From NCBI GenBank assembly GCA_965214295.1, contig OZ243944.1, positions 2,542,001-2,606,000 of the forward strand: DNA of 64,000 nucleotides. Direction: 5' to 3'. Position numbers and translations under genes: made by a program. This document shows, one piece after another, positions 8,544 to 16,392 of this stretch. Position 1 is the first letter of the stretch; the number at the start of each line of letters is the position of its first letter. This DNA comes from JAJDUF01 sp965214295 (GTDB taxonomy: Bacteria; Chloroflexota; UBA11872; UBA12225; JAJDUF01). The notes beneath the pieces were generated by a model. It was not told where the DNA came from. It ran no database searches and saw nothing but the letters and a program-made list of their open reading frames with translations.

Positions 8544-10088
8544 CTACGAAGCCGGAGTGAAGGCCGCGCGGGCCGTCTCGATGGCTGCGTTGCCGTCGTC
8601 CACCATCTTGCGGACGGCAGTGAGGGCCGGGACCTGGCCTTCGAGGCCTTCACGGAACGGCGGGTTGACGGCAACCCACCACTCGAACCAGAAGAGGTGC
8701 GGCTTCATGCCTTCACGCCAGTTGAAGCTGTCGAGGATGACTTGCCGGGTCTGCGGCGGGGGCATGAACCGGTTGCTGTCGAGGATGCTCTTCCAGGCCG
8801 GAGTAGCGCCGCCAACGTCGGCGATCATGCCCTGGGTGATCGGCCCGGCGTGGAAGGCGACTACCTGGATGGACTCCAGCAGGTTGTCGTCGCGCTCGTG
8901 GAACTTGGTGACGTAGTAGGGCTGCTCGTTGAGCTGGGTGGCGCGGAGGCCGGTGCGCTTGAAGAGGGGCATGTGGAAGACATCCCACTCGAACTTGCCG
9001 GCGACCGCATTCGGACGCCAGTTCCAGTTGCCGCCGGGGGAGTTGGCCATCTGCATGGCGTAGTTGCCGTTGAAGAAGCTGAGGCCCTGTTCACTGTGTA
9101 CCGAACGCGGAGCAGCGACCTGATGCTTGTTGATCAGGTCCATGTTCATCTCCAGCGCTTCGGCGGCCTCGGGGCTGTCGAGGATGCACTTGCCGTTGGT
9201 CTCGTCCCAGAACTCGCCACCGTTGGCGAAGACCATCGGCATCCAGAGGGAGTGCTCGCCGACGTTACGAGCGCCCCACTGATTCTTCTCGGGATGGGTG
9301 AGCCGCGTGGCAGCGTCAAGGAAGTCATCCCAGGTCCATTCGTCGGTCGGGTAGTCCACACCGTTCTCGTCGAAGCGGCTCTTGTTGTAGACCCAGTCGA
9401 AGCCGTTGAACTGCATCGGCAGGCCGCCGACCCTGTTCTTGTACTTGAGGTGCTCCTCGAGGAAGAGCATCTTGTCGAGGTCAATGTTGAGCTGCCGGAA
9501 GAAGGGCTGGATGTCAACGTTGAACAGGCCGTTCTCGGTCCAGTTGGGGATCTGCCAACTCACCGTCAGCAGCACCGAGCCAAGCTCGCCGGTAGCGATC
9601 AGCGCGCGTTGCTTCTCGGCGCCGTTCCCCTGGCCGATATCCAGCCGGACATCCAGGAGGATGCGGCCGGCAAACTGGTCGTTGAAGGCCTCCGCGGCCA
9701 TCGCGGTGACTTCGCCGCGGCTGCCTCTGGCCCAGTCGGTGTCCATCAGCACCTTGACGATAGGCTTCGCCGCCGCCGGCACCTCGACCTCGACCCGCTT
9801 CTCGACGATCCTCTCGACGACCACGGGCTTCTCGACGACCACGGGCTTCTCGACGGTGACGATCTTCTCGACTTCCTTTTCGACGACCACGGGCTTCTCG
9901 ACCGTGACCGTGCGGACCCGCTCTTGGATTACGGGCTTTTCGACCGTGACCACTTTCTCCTGGATCACGGGCTTCTCGACCACGCGCTCGACGTAACGTA
10001 CCTCCGCCTCGCCACAGGCGGCGGCAACCACGCCACCGAGCACGACTCCGGCACCACCGAGATAACGTCTCCGTGTTGCTTGTGTCAC
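8544..10088 (-). CDS. ABC transporter extracellular solute-binding lipoprotein (family 1, sugar-type)
   Basis: A 514-residue lipoprotein. It starts at a GTG (10088) 7 bases after a GGAGG site and reads VTQATRRRYLGGAGVVLGGV, with a twin-arginine-like RRR and a lipobox ending VAAACGE, so Cys25 is the likely lipidated residue and Tat export is plausible. Residues about 30-95 are a striking stalk of iterated Val-Glu-Lys-Pro segments (for example VEKPVVVEKEVEK). The remainder is a type-1 solute-binding fold with VLMDTDWARG, GLPMQFNGFDWVYNKSRFDE and AMQMANSPGGNWNW, as in sugar-binding proteins. No permease or ATPase genes are adjacent, so its partners are elsewhere. The ligand is unknown. Confidence 0.92.
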   Translation of the reverse strand: MTQATRRRYLGGAGVVLGGVVAAACGEAEVRYVERVVEKPVIQEKVVTVEKPVIQERVRTVTVEKPVVVEKEVEKIVTVEKPVVVEKPVVVERIVEKRVEVEVPAAAKPIVKVLMDTDWARGSRGEVTAMAAEAFNDQFAGRILLDVRLDIGQGNGAEKQRALIATGELGSVLLTVSWQIPNWTENGLFNVDIQPFFRQLNIDLDKMLFLEEHLKYKNRVGGLPMQFNGFDWVYNKSRFDENGVDYPTDEWTWDDFLDAATRLTHPEKNQWGARNVGEHSLWMPMVFANGGEFWDETNGKCILDSPEAAEALEMNMDLINKHQVAAPRSVHSEQGLSFFNGNYAMQMANSPGGNWNWRPNAVAGKFEWDVFHMPLFKRTGLRATQLNEQPYYVTKFHERDDNLLESIQVVAFHAGPITQGMIADVGGATPAWKSILDSNRFMPPPQTRQVILDSFNWREGMKPHLFWFEWWVAVNPPFREGLEGQVPALTAVRKMVDDGNAAIETARAAFTPAS

Positions 10089-10323
10089 GTTTCCTACCTC
10101 CCTAGAGCTGCGAATCTGCGCTGAACACTCGTGGCCCGGTTCCAGCAACAGGTTGTGGAACGAGGGCTGCGGGTGAGGCGCATGGACACTCGTCCGAGTG
10201 CGGTTGTAACGGCGTCTATGCCCCCGTTTGCTCCGCGATCACCTCCCCGTCGGTGGTTTCGAGCCAGCGTGCCGGGCCACTTTGGCGCGGCACGGCAACG
10301 AGCTAGTAATATCGGCCACGCTC

Positions 10324-10353
10324 ACGATACTGTAAGTCGGCGGCCGGTGTCAA
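10324..10353 (-). promoter_or_regulatory. Sigma70-type promoter for the solute-binding protein gene
   Basis: On the reverse strand, TTGACA (10353-10348) is separated by 18 bases from TATCGT (10329-10324). It predicts a leader of about 225 nt before the GTG at 10088. The -35 is perfect and the -10 matches four of six bases. Confidence 0.5.
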
Positions 10354-10373
10354 ATCGAGGGAGGGGGGGCTGC

Positions 10374-10440
10374 CCTCACCCCGGCCCTCTCCCACGGGGA
10401 GAGGGAGTCTGGATTCCCGCGTGCGCGGGAATGACGGAGG
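10374..10440. repeat. REP palindromes
   Basis: CCTCACCCCGGCCCTCTCCC/GGGGAGAGGG is followed by a CCCGCGTGCGCGGG hairpin unit ending AATGACGG. The rest of the gap to 10737 holds further degenerate GGCGCCGGAATGACGG-like pieces and no gene. Confidence 0.75.
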
Positions 10441-10737
10441 GGTAGTTTCGCGCTAATGCCGGGAGAGGCCGGGGCGGGGACATGGCTTCTTCCCGGGGGC
10501 GGGGGAAGGGCCGGGGGGCTGGATTGCGGCCGGCGCCACCGGGCTACCCCGGTGCAGGCGCAATGACGGGGCCGGGTGCTACGTTTCCGCGGGAATGACG
10601 GGAGCAGGGCCAGAGAAGGGGGTGCGGCTGGGCGCTACGTTTCCGCTGGTACTATGTCCGCGCAACGCTACTGTGCGGAGCAGGTTGGACTCCGGCTGGC
10701 GCCGGAGTGACGAGACGATGGGAAGTGGGAGGGACGG

Positions 10738-11880
10738 GTGAAGATCACGAGAGTCGAGCCGCTGCTGCTGGACCGCTATCTGCTGGTGCTGGTCCATACG
10801 GACGCGGGGATTACAGGCTTGGGTGAGTCCGGGGCGTGGGGCTATCTGGAAGCGTCGGAGGCCGCCGTGCAGAAGTACGGTCGTTACTTAATCGGCAAGG
10901 ACCCGCTTTTGATCGAGCACCACTGGCAATACATGTATCGGTTCAGCCACTTCCGCGGCTCGGCCATCATGGGGGCGTTGAGCGCCATTGACATTGCGCT
11001 GTGGGACATCGCGGGTAAGCACTTCGGGGTGCCGGTCTATCAGCTCTTGGGAGGGAAGGTCCGGGATCGGGCGCGGGTCTATTATCACGTCTTCGGGTCC
11101 ACGCGGGAGGAGCTGGTGGCTGGGGTGAGAGAGGCCAAGCGGCAGGGCTTCACGGCGGTTGGGCATCTGACGCCGTTTCTGGACTCGGCGCGGGAGGAGC
11201 GCTATTTCAAGACGCACGTGGACAAGATCGCCGATGCCATTGATGCCGTGGGGCAGTATCGGGCTGTGGTGGGGAATGACGTTGATCTGTGTATCGAGAT
11301 TCATCGGCGCATGACGCCGACGGAGGCGGTGCAGCTCGGGCGGGGGATCGAGCAGTTTCACCCGTACTTCTTCGAGGACCCGGTGACGCCGGATAACTTC
11401 GACGAAATGGCATACGTGGCGCAGAAAATCAACATTCCCATCGCTACTGGTGAGCGCTTCACGTCGCTGTGGGAGTTCCAGATGGCGCTCCAGCGGAACG
11501 CGGTGCAGTACGTGCGGCCGGACGTGTGCATGGTGGGCGGCATATCCGGGGCGAAGAAGGTTGCGGCGTTGGCCGAGGCGCAGCACGTGAAGGTCGTGCC
11601 GCACAACCCGCTCAGTCCCGTGAGCACGGCGGCGTGCCTGCAAATCGCGGCCTGCATCCCCAACTTCGGGCTGCAAGAGTATCCGACCGGGGAGGATCGG
11701 CCGCCAAAGAGCGACTTGGTGAGCGGCATTGCGGAGCACGACGGTCACGGCTACCTGGTGCTGTCGGACCGGCCGGGGATTGGCGTCGAGCTGAAACCCG
11801 ATGCGGTCGAGCGGTGCCCGTTTGTGCCGCGCGAGGTGGAGACTCGGCTGGACGTGGACGGGTCGGTCATTGACCAGTAG
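10738..11880 (+). CDS. Mandelate racemase/muconate lactonizing enzyme family, second member
   Basis: A 380-residue enolase-superfamily protein starting at a GTG just after GGGAGGGACGG. The capping domain has TDAGITGLGESGAWGYLEAS and SAIDIALWDIAGKHFGVPVYQLLGG. In the barrel, LCIEIHRRMTPTEA carries the first metal-ligand Glu and an adjacent His, FEDPVTPDN the second ligand and ATGERFTS the third. The segment VVPHNPLSPVSTAA provides the barrel-end His. This arrangement is that of mannonate or galactonate dehydratase-like members. It shares the family but clearly not the same subgroup sequence as 3094-4215, so two different acid sugars are likely. The insertion at about residues 140-165 (FLDSAREERYFKTHVDK) is distinctive. 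Confidence 0.9.
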   Translation: MKITRVEPLLLDRYLLVLVHTDAGITGLGESGAWGYLEASEAAVQKYGRYLIGKDPLLIEHHWQYMYRFSHFRGSAIMGALSAIDIALWDIAGKHFGVPVYQLLGGKVRDRARVYYHVFGSTREELVAGVREAKRQGFTAVGHLTPFLDSAREERYFKTHVDKIADAIDAVGQYRAVVGNDVDLCIEIHRRMTPTEAVQLGRGIEQFHPYFFEDPVTPDNFDEMAYVAQKINIPIATGERFTSLWEFQMALQRNAVQYVRPDVCMVGGISGAKKVAALAEAQHVKVVPHNPLSPVSTAACLQIAACIPNFGLQEYPTGEDRPPKSDLVSGIAEHDGHGYLVLSDRPGIGVELKPDAVERCPFVPREVETRLDVDGSVIDQ

Positions 11881-13003
11881 CCAGTGGTCAGGGGCCAGTG
11901 GAGCGGGGGGGCGCGGGAGGGGGGCTGGCGGGGGCCGCCCGTGCCCGTGGTGGCAGGCGGTGGGCGGAGCGGTACCTGGATGGCAAGATGCACTTGATGG
12001 GTGGGCAGTCGCCCCCTCCCTGGCCCTCCCCCGGAGCAAGCTCCAGGGGAGGGGAGGGGCCATCTCCCGACGGAGCGGGGGGGCGTGGGGTGGATAAGGG
12101 GGTGGGGAGTGACAGACACAAGACCATCCTGGAGCAGCCGGTACACGCGGGCCGGCCAGGGCGCGGTGGTGTTCGGCACATACATGCCGGCGCGCGCCGG
12201 TGCGTGGGCCGGCGGCGCCATCGGCGCGTGGTGGGACCGCTGGTGGGCCGGTCCCAGCTGCGCGGCGCACGGACGGCCATGACCCGGCGCCCGCGCCGTG
12301 CTGGCGGGGGGTACGTCATGGCCCGGCGCCCTCTGCGCGGGGCGGGGACCCCATGGTCCCAACGCCCGATGCGCGGCGCGCGGTCGGTCAGGCCCCACCG
12401 CACGCTGCGCGGTGCGGGGTCGCTCCTGACCCGGCGCCTTTTGCGCTGCGCGGGACCGGTCCGGGACCGGCCCGCTCAACGCGGCGCACGGACGATCAGA
12501 ACCCGGCGCCCGGGCCGTGGTAGCCCGGGGTACGTCCTGATCCGGCGCCCTCTGCGCGAGGCGGGGACCCCATGGTCCCAACGCCCGATGCGCGGCGCGC
12601 GGTCGGTCAGGCCGCGCCGCACGTTGCACGGTGCGGGGTTGCTCCTGACCCGGCGCCCTCGGCGGGTGCGCGGCCGCTCCACCACAGGCGGCCGGTACGA
12701 CGGTGCGAGTGGGGCCCTGCCGGGCGGTGCCCGGTGCTCCAGGATGGTCTTGCATCTGCCACTCTCCACAGGGGTCATATCGGGTGGGGGTGGAGGATGA
12801 CAACGGGGGGTGGATTGCGGCTGGCACCGGAATGGGGGGGAGGAGGTGGGGAGGATGGGGGGAGGGGCGCAGGTGCGTAGACGATCCCAGAGAGACTAAG
12901 GCGGGTCTATCCTCGTGGGGGGAGGGGCGCAGCATGCTGCGCCCCTCCGGCTGGGCCGGGCGCCGGGATGACGGGGGTGTGGATGGGCGCGAGTCCACGA
13001 ACG
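11881..13003. other. Non-coding interval containing the repeat element at 12108-12763
   Basis: No gene is supported here. Long open frames exist on both strands, but they are low-complexity Arg/Pro/Gly/Ala and track the repeats. The interval holds a REP-like piece at about 12015-12060, the inverted-repeat-bounded element, and G-rich simple sequence from 12780 to 12960. Confidence 0.7.
12108..12763. mobile_element. 656-bp element with 30-bp imperfect terminal inverted repeats and nested tandem repeats
   Basis: The left end (12108-12137) and the reverse complement of the right end (12734-12763) match at about 26 of 30 bases, sharing the core CAAGACCATCCTGGAGCA. Inside, about 175 bp from 12262 recurs from 12481 at an exact 219-bp offset, including the shared string CCCAACGCCCGATGCGCGGC. 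Within each copy a basic unit of about 36 bp with ACCCGGCGCC...TGCGCGG is iterated. There is no transposase. It could be a non-autonomous element, a minisatellite captured between inverted repeats, or a template for a structured RNA. Confidence 0.6.
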
Positions 13004-13843
13004 TCAACGAGGGTGTCTTTGCGCTGCTGCGACGCTGGCGCGGATGTGGGCGAGGTCGCGAGCCGTTTGCGCCAGGCGCACGGGCACTGTCATATCGTTA
13101 TATTCGCTGTGGAGTGAGACGAGGCCGTCCCAGCCGATGGCGTCGAGAATCGTGAAGACCTCCGTCCACTGTGTCAGGCCCTCTTCCAGGGGGACGAGAG
13201 TGGCGCGCCAGGAGTGTTGGCCGGTCTCCGGGTGCTGCGTGTGGAACCAGCCGAAGCTCTTGACGGCCAGGATGCCGATGTAGTCGCGCAGGAGGTCCAT
13301 GCTGATTCGCCAGCCGTAGATACCACCTTCGACGGTGAGGTGGCCCATATCGAGGGAGACGCCGACGTAGCGGGGGTCCCGGCCATCGAGAATCTGTGCG
13401 AGGAGCGCGCCCTGACCGCTGAGGTAGCTGCCGGAGTGGGCGTGGATGCAGAAGCGCACCCCGTATTCGCGTCCCAGGTCCTCCAGCTCTTTGCACTCGG
13501 CGCGGGCGGTGGCGAGCTGCGGGCGGGCCGACCCGAGGCCAAGGTAGCGCCAGCTGCTGGTGCGTAAGAGCGTAGCGCCGAGCGCGCCGGCGGTGCGGCA
13601 GACGGCTGCGGCGTGCGGTGTGCGACGGTTGTGTATCTCGACCACCAGGGCCGGCACGGCCAGGCCGAGTGCTTGTAGCTGCTCGACCGCTGCGGGCAAG
13701 GTGGACTCGACCTCTGCCGGGAGGATGTGACCGCCTGGCCGGGTGGTCAGCTCGACGCCATCGAAGCCTAGCTCTTTGATGGCGCGTCCGGCGTCCGGCA
13801 CGCTCAACTCTTGGAGATGCTTGGTGAACATAACGTACTGCAT
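13004..13843 (-). CDS. Sugar phosphate isomerase/epimerase (TIM barrel), second member
   Basis: A 279-residue xylose-isomerase-like TIM-barrel protein starting MQYVMFTKHLQELSVPDAGR with a GGAGG site just upstream. Family landmarks are LGFDGVELTTRPGGH, FCIHAHSGSYLSGQGA, VGVSLDMGHLTVEGG (metal-ligand Asp/His region), LAVKSFGW and GLVSLHSEYNDM (C-terminal Glu ligand). It is only distantly similar to 2062-2823. It stands alone, convergent with the second dehydratase gene across the repeat element. Possible substrates include ketohexoses, hydroxypyruvate or inosose; none can be chosen from sequence. Confidence 0.87.
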   Translation of the reverse strand: MQYVMFTKHLQELSVPDAGRAIKELGFDGVELTTRPGGHILPAEVESTLPAAVEQLQALGLAVPALVVEIHNRRTPHAAAVCRTAGALGATLLRTSSWRYLGLGSARPQLATARAECKELEDLGREYGVRFCIHAHSGSYLSGQGALLAQILDGRDPRYVGVSLDMGHLTVEGGIYGWRISMDLLRDYIGILAVKSFGWFHTQHPETGQHSWRATLVPLEEGLTQWTEVFTILDAIGWDGLVSLHSEYNDMTVPVRLAQTARDLAHIRASVAAAQRHPR

Positions 13844-13976
13844 GGGAGCCTCCGACTCGCGTTGTGGTGGCTGGCTATTCTAGCGTGTGCGCGCCCTCGC
13901 GCCGGTATTGCGGCGGGTGCGAGGGGGCTAGGGCAAGGATAGCGGCTCGGTCGGCTGTTGGACTCCGGCCCCCCCT

Positions 13977-14140
13977 ATGCTCCCTGACAAGGGTAGGTTT
14001 TTCGTAGAGAGCCGCGGGGGGGGGGGCAGACCTCACCCCCCGGCCCCCTCTCCAACATTTGGAGAGGGGGAGGAGGGCCTGTTCCAGGTCCTCCGAATGG
14101 CCCTGGATTCCGGCTTGCGCGGGAATGACGGGAAAGGGGC
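13977..14140. repeat. Truncated 242-bp MITE, left end only
   Basis: It begins CCCTGACAAGGGTAGGTTTT, a variant of the left inverted repeat. It then runs through the GAGAGCCGCGG segment, the CCTCACC palindrome and CCGGCTTGCGCGGGAATGAC, and ends without the right inverted repeat. Confidence 0.75.
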
Positions 14141-14301
14141 AGGAATGACCGAGAAAAGTCAACGGAACCTAGTGACTCTCCCTGGCAGGTGCATCAGGCT
14201 GCGGGTAGAAAGGGGTCAGGATTCTACGGGAGCGGAGCGGCGGCTTGGGAATGAACTGCCGAAATCGGCCTGATGCGGGGTTTTTCGTGCCCGGATGCGG
14301 C

Positions 14302-14330
14302 TTGCGCCGGCCGTGGGGGTGGTGTAAGAT
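14302..14330 (+). promoter_or_regulatory. Sigma70-type promoter of the putative RNA gene
   Basis: TTGCGC at 14302-14307, a 17-base spacer, and TAAGAT at 14325-14330. Transcription would start near 14337. A 6-bp inverted repeat, GTGTAA and TTACAC, brackets the -10 and start region and could be an operator or chance. Confidence 0.6.
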
Positions 14331-14336
14331 AGTAGT

Positions 14337-14660
14337 TACACCGCTTCCGATGCGGAGTTCCGAGCAGGAGGGCAACTTCCTGATCGGGGGTGCGTGGAGA
14401 GGCGGTGGAGCTAGCGAGCCACCCCGCTACTTCGGTAGCGGCTCCCGGTGGGCAGGTGCCTGTTCGGCGGGGGATGCGCGAGCAGGGTGGTGAGGCTGGC
14501 AGACCGATCCGGTGGCACTAAGCAGCATGAGTGTGCCGGGGATGAGGGTGCTCGGTGTGCTGTCCGTGCCCGCCTAGCTAGCGGGGGGCGGTTGAGCATC
14601 GTCGGTCGGGGATAGGCCCTGAGAAGCCGAGAGGTTTCTTAGGGCTATCTCATTTTAATT
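14337..14660 (+). ncRNA. Putative structured non-coding RNA or long 5' leader, family unrecognised
   Basis: About 320 nt between a good promoter and an intrinsic terminator, without a plausible reading frame. It is rich in local hairpins: CCGC/GCGG at 14341-14355; CCGA and CAGGA pairing around GGCAA at about 14362-14390; a perfect CCGCTAC-TTCG-GTAGCGG stem with a UUCG tetraloop at 14424-14441; GGCACT/GTGTGCC around AAGCAGC at about 14512-14535; and CCCGC/GCGGG near 14570-14587. It does not show the RNase P, tmRNA, 6S or SRP consensus. It could be a stand-alone RNA or a riboswitch-like leader of the radical SAM gene 260 nt downstream. The call rests on structure and signals only. Confidence 0.55.
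14611..14660 (+). terminator. Intrinsic terminator of the putative RNA
   Basis: GCCCTGAGAAGCC, a GAGA loop and GGTTTCTTAGGGC form a 13-bp stem with two G-U pairs. It can be extended by GATAG/CTATC with one bulge. A T-rich run (CATTTTAATT) follows at 14651-14660. Confidence 0.7.
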
Positions 14661-14702
14661 AGGCCCGTAATGACCTCGGTAATGCCTGGTCGCTTTAGTT
14701 TT

Positions 14703-14732
14703 CGGCGCGGCAGCCTCCTCTAGGCCGCGCCG
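14703..14732 (+). promoter_or_regulatory. Leader hairpin with a CCTCCT loop
   Basis: A perfect 9-bp stem, CGGCGCGGC and GCCGCGCCG, closes a 12-base loop AGCCTCCTCTAG. The loop is complementary to the AGGAGG ribosome binding site of the radical SAM gene at 14912-14917. Such pairing could occlude translation; this is inference. Confidence 0.3.
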
Positions 14733-14922
14733 GGTGAGATCACCCCCTTCGGAAGCGTGCCGGTCGCGCATGCCTCGACCGCGCCATCCCAGCGATAACC
14801 GCGTCGCTAGGCGGCTCGTTCTAGGTGGCACCCAACGCAGCAGCCGACCGGCAACTGCACGGCGTCACGGCAGACGGGCGCGGGCGACGCACATCGTTGG
14901 GCAACCTACAAAGGAGGCACGT

Positions 14923-16350
14923 CTGAAGTCCAAGCGATCTTCCCTCCGGCGCGTGAAGCTCATCCTGCCGGCATTGACCGAAGCGACCAGCACTTACTGG
15001 CGACCGATCAAGTACTCGCTCTTTCCGCCGTTGGGCCTCGCCACCCTGGCCGCGTATCTCGATCCCGACCTTGAGATCGAGCTGCAAGACGAGCACGTTC
15101 AGGAGCTCGACCTGAGCGATCAGCCGGACCTGGTCATCATCCAGGTCTACATCACCAATGCTTACCGTGCCTACCAGATCGCGGATCACTATCGCGCCCG
15201 GGGCGCCTACGTGTTGCTCGGTGGTCTCCACGTCACGTCGCTGCCGGATGAGGCGGCACCGCACGCCGATACGATCTTTCTCGGCCCCGGCGAGGACACC
15301 TTTCCCCAGTTCCTGCGAGACTATGCAGCGGGCCGGCCGTCACGCCGGTACGTGTCGAAGACGCGCACGCTTCAGGACATACCGCCGGTCCGCAGAGACC
15401 TGATCGAACGGCGGCTGTACCTGGTTCCGAACTCCATTGTCGTTTCACGAGGCTGTCCGCACCATTGCACCTTTTGCTACAAGGACGGTTTCTTCGCGGG
15501 AGGGCGCTCGTTCTACACGCAGCAGGTTGACACGGCGCTGGCCGAGATCGAGCGTCTCCCTGGTCGCCATCTCTATTTCCTCGACGACCATCTGCTCGGG
15601 CATCCCCGTTTCGCCAGAGGGCTGTTCCAGGGTATGAGGGGTATGGGCCGCATCTTTCAAGGGGCGGCGACAGTGGACTCCATTCTCCGCGATGACCTCA
15701 TCGAAGCGGCGGCGGCCGCGGGACTCCGCAGCATCTTCGTCGGATTCGAGACGCTTTCGACCAGCGCCCTCGCCGGTGCCGGCAAGCGCCAGAATCTCGG
15801 TCGGAGCTATCGGGAGGTCGTCAGAAGGCTCGATGACCTCGGGATCATGATTAACGGGAGCTTTGTCTTTGGTCTGGACAGTGATGACCCGGACGTTTTC
15901 GCGCGGACCGTGGACTGGGGCGTGGAGAATGGGATTACCACGGCTACGTTCCATATCCTGACGCCGTACCCGGGTACCGCGCTGTTTGCGGAGATGGAAT
16001 CACAAGACCGGATCGTGACGAGGAACTGGGATTTGTACGACACACGGCATGTCGTCTATCGTCCCAGTCGGTTGTCGCCGGAGGAACTGAAGCGTGGCTA
16101 TGATTGGGCCTACGAGGCGTTCTATCAGTGGAGCTCAATCTTCCAGGCGGCCGCGGGGCACCGTTCGCCAAAGCACCGACTGAAGCACTTCTTTTATAGT
16201 GCCGGGTGGAAAAAGTTCGAGCGGGCGTGGGACTACGCGATTCGGATCAAGCAACTGTCGCAGATACGGCCGCTGCTTGAAGCGGTGCTCTCGCCCGTTG
16301 GTCGGCAGACAGCAGAGGGGGAGTCGGAAACGCTGCCGGCAAGCCGCTGA
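14923..16350 (+). CDS. Cobalamin-binding-domain radical SAM protein
   Basis: About 475 residues. The N-terminal B12-binding-like Rossmann domain spans about residues 10-150 (LILPALTEATSTYWRP, PPLGLATLAAYLDPDLEIE, GGLHVTSLPDEAAPHADTIF, GPGEDTFP). The radical SAM barrel carries the iron-sulfur motif CPHHCTFC within VVSRGCPHHCTFCYKDGF (about residue 180). The C-terminal part has FGLDSDDPDVF and ILTPYPGTALF, typical of the lipid/hopanoid-modifying HpnJ/HpnR-like group. The usual DxHxxG cobalamin ligand motif is not evident. The best ribosome binding site, AAGGAGG at 14911-14917, points to a CTG start at 14923; a GTG at 14953 is the alternative. The putative RNA upstream may regulate it. Confidence 0.88.
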   Translation: MKSKRSSLRRVKLILPALTEATSTYWRPIKYSLFPPLGLATLAAYLDPDLEIELQDEHVQELDLSDQPDLVIIQVYITNAYRAYQIADHYRARGAYVLLGGLHVTSLPDEAAPHADTIFLGPGEDTFPQFLRDYAAGRPSRRYVSKTRTLQDIPPVRRDLIERRLYLVPNSIVVSRGCPHHCTFCYKDGFFAGGRSFYTQQVDTALAEIERLPGRHLYFLDDHLLGHPRFARGLFQGMRGMGRIFQGAATVDSILRDDLIEAAAAAGLRSIFVGFETLSTSALAGAGKRQNLGRSYREVVRRLDDLGIMINGSFVFGLDSDDPDVFARTVDWGVENGITTATFHILTPYPGTALFAEMESQDRIVTRNWDLYDTRHVVYRPSRLSPEELKRGYDWAYEAFYQWSSIFQAAAGHRSPKHRLKHFFYSAGWKKFERAWDYAIRIKQLSQIRPLLEAVLSPVGRQTAEGESETLPASR

Positions 16351-16392
16351 TGCTGCTGGCTCCGGTCTGCGTGGGAGTGAGGCGCGGCTCGA

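Noticed and set aside
8697..10124. 475-codon open frame on the + strand, rich in Val/Glu/Asp/Leu
   Set aside because: It is antisense to the solute-binding lipoprotein gene, has no family pattern, and its Asp/Leu runs mirror the VEK stalk codons.
10888..12270. 460-codon reverse-strand frame
   Set aside because: It lies antisense to the enolase-superfamily gene and continues into repeats. The translation is Pro/Arg/His-rich without motifs.
14500..14540. Possible SRP RNA domain IV (GATCCGG near AAGCAGC)
   Set aside because: The spacing is wrong, the GGAA-type tetraloop and symmetric loop partner are absent, and the Alu-domain consensus is not seen. AAGCAGC falls in a hairpin loop instead.
14337..14660. 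Cobalamin riboswitch upstream of the B12-domain radical SAM gene
   Set aside because: The B12-box and the conserved GGGAA/GGTG core could not be found.
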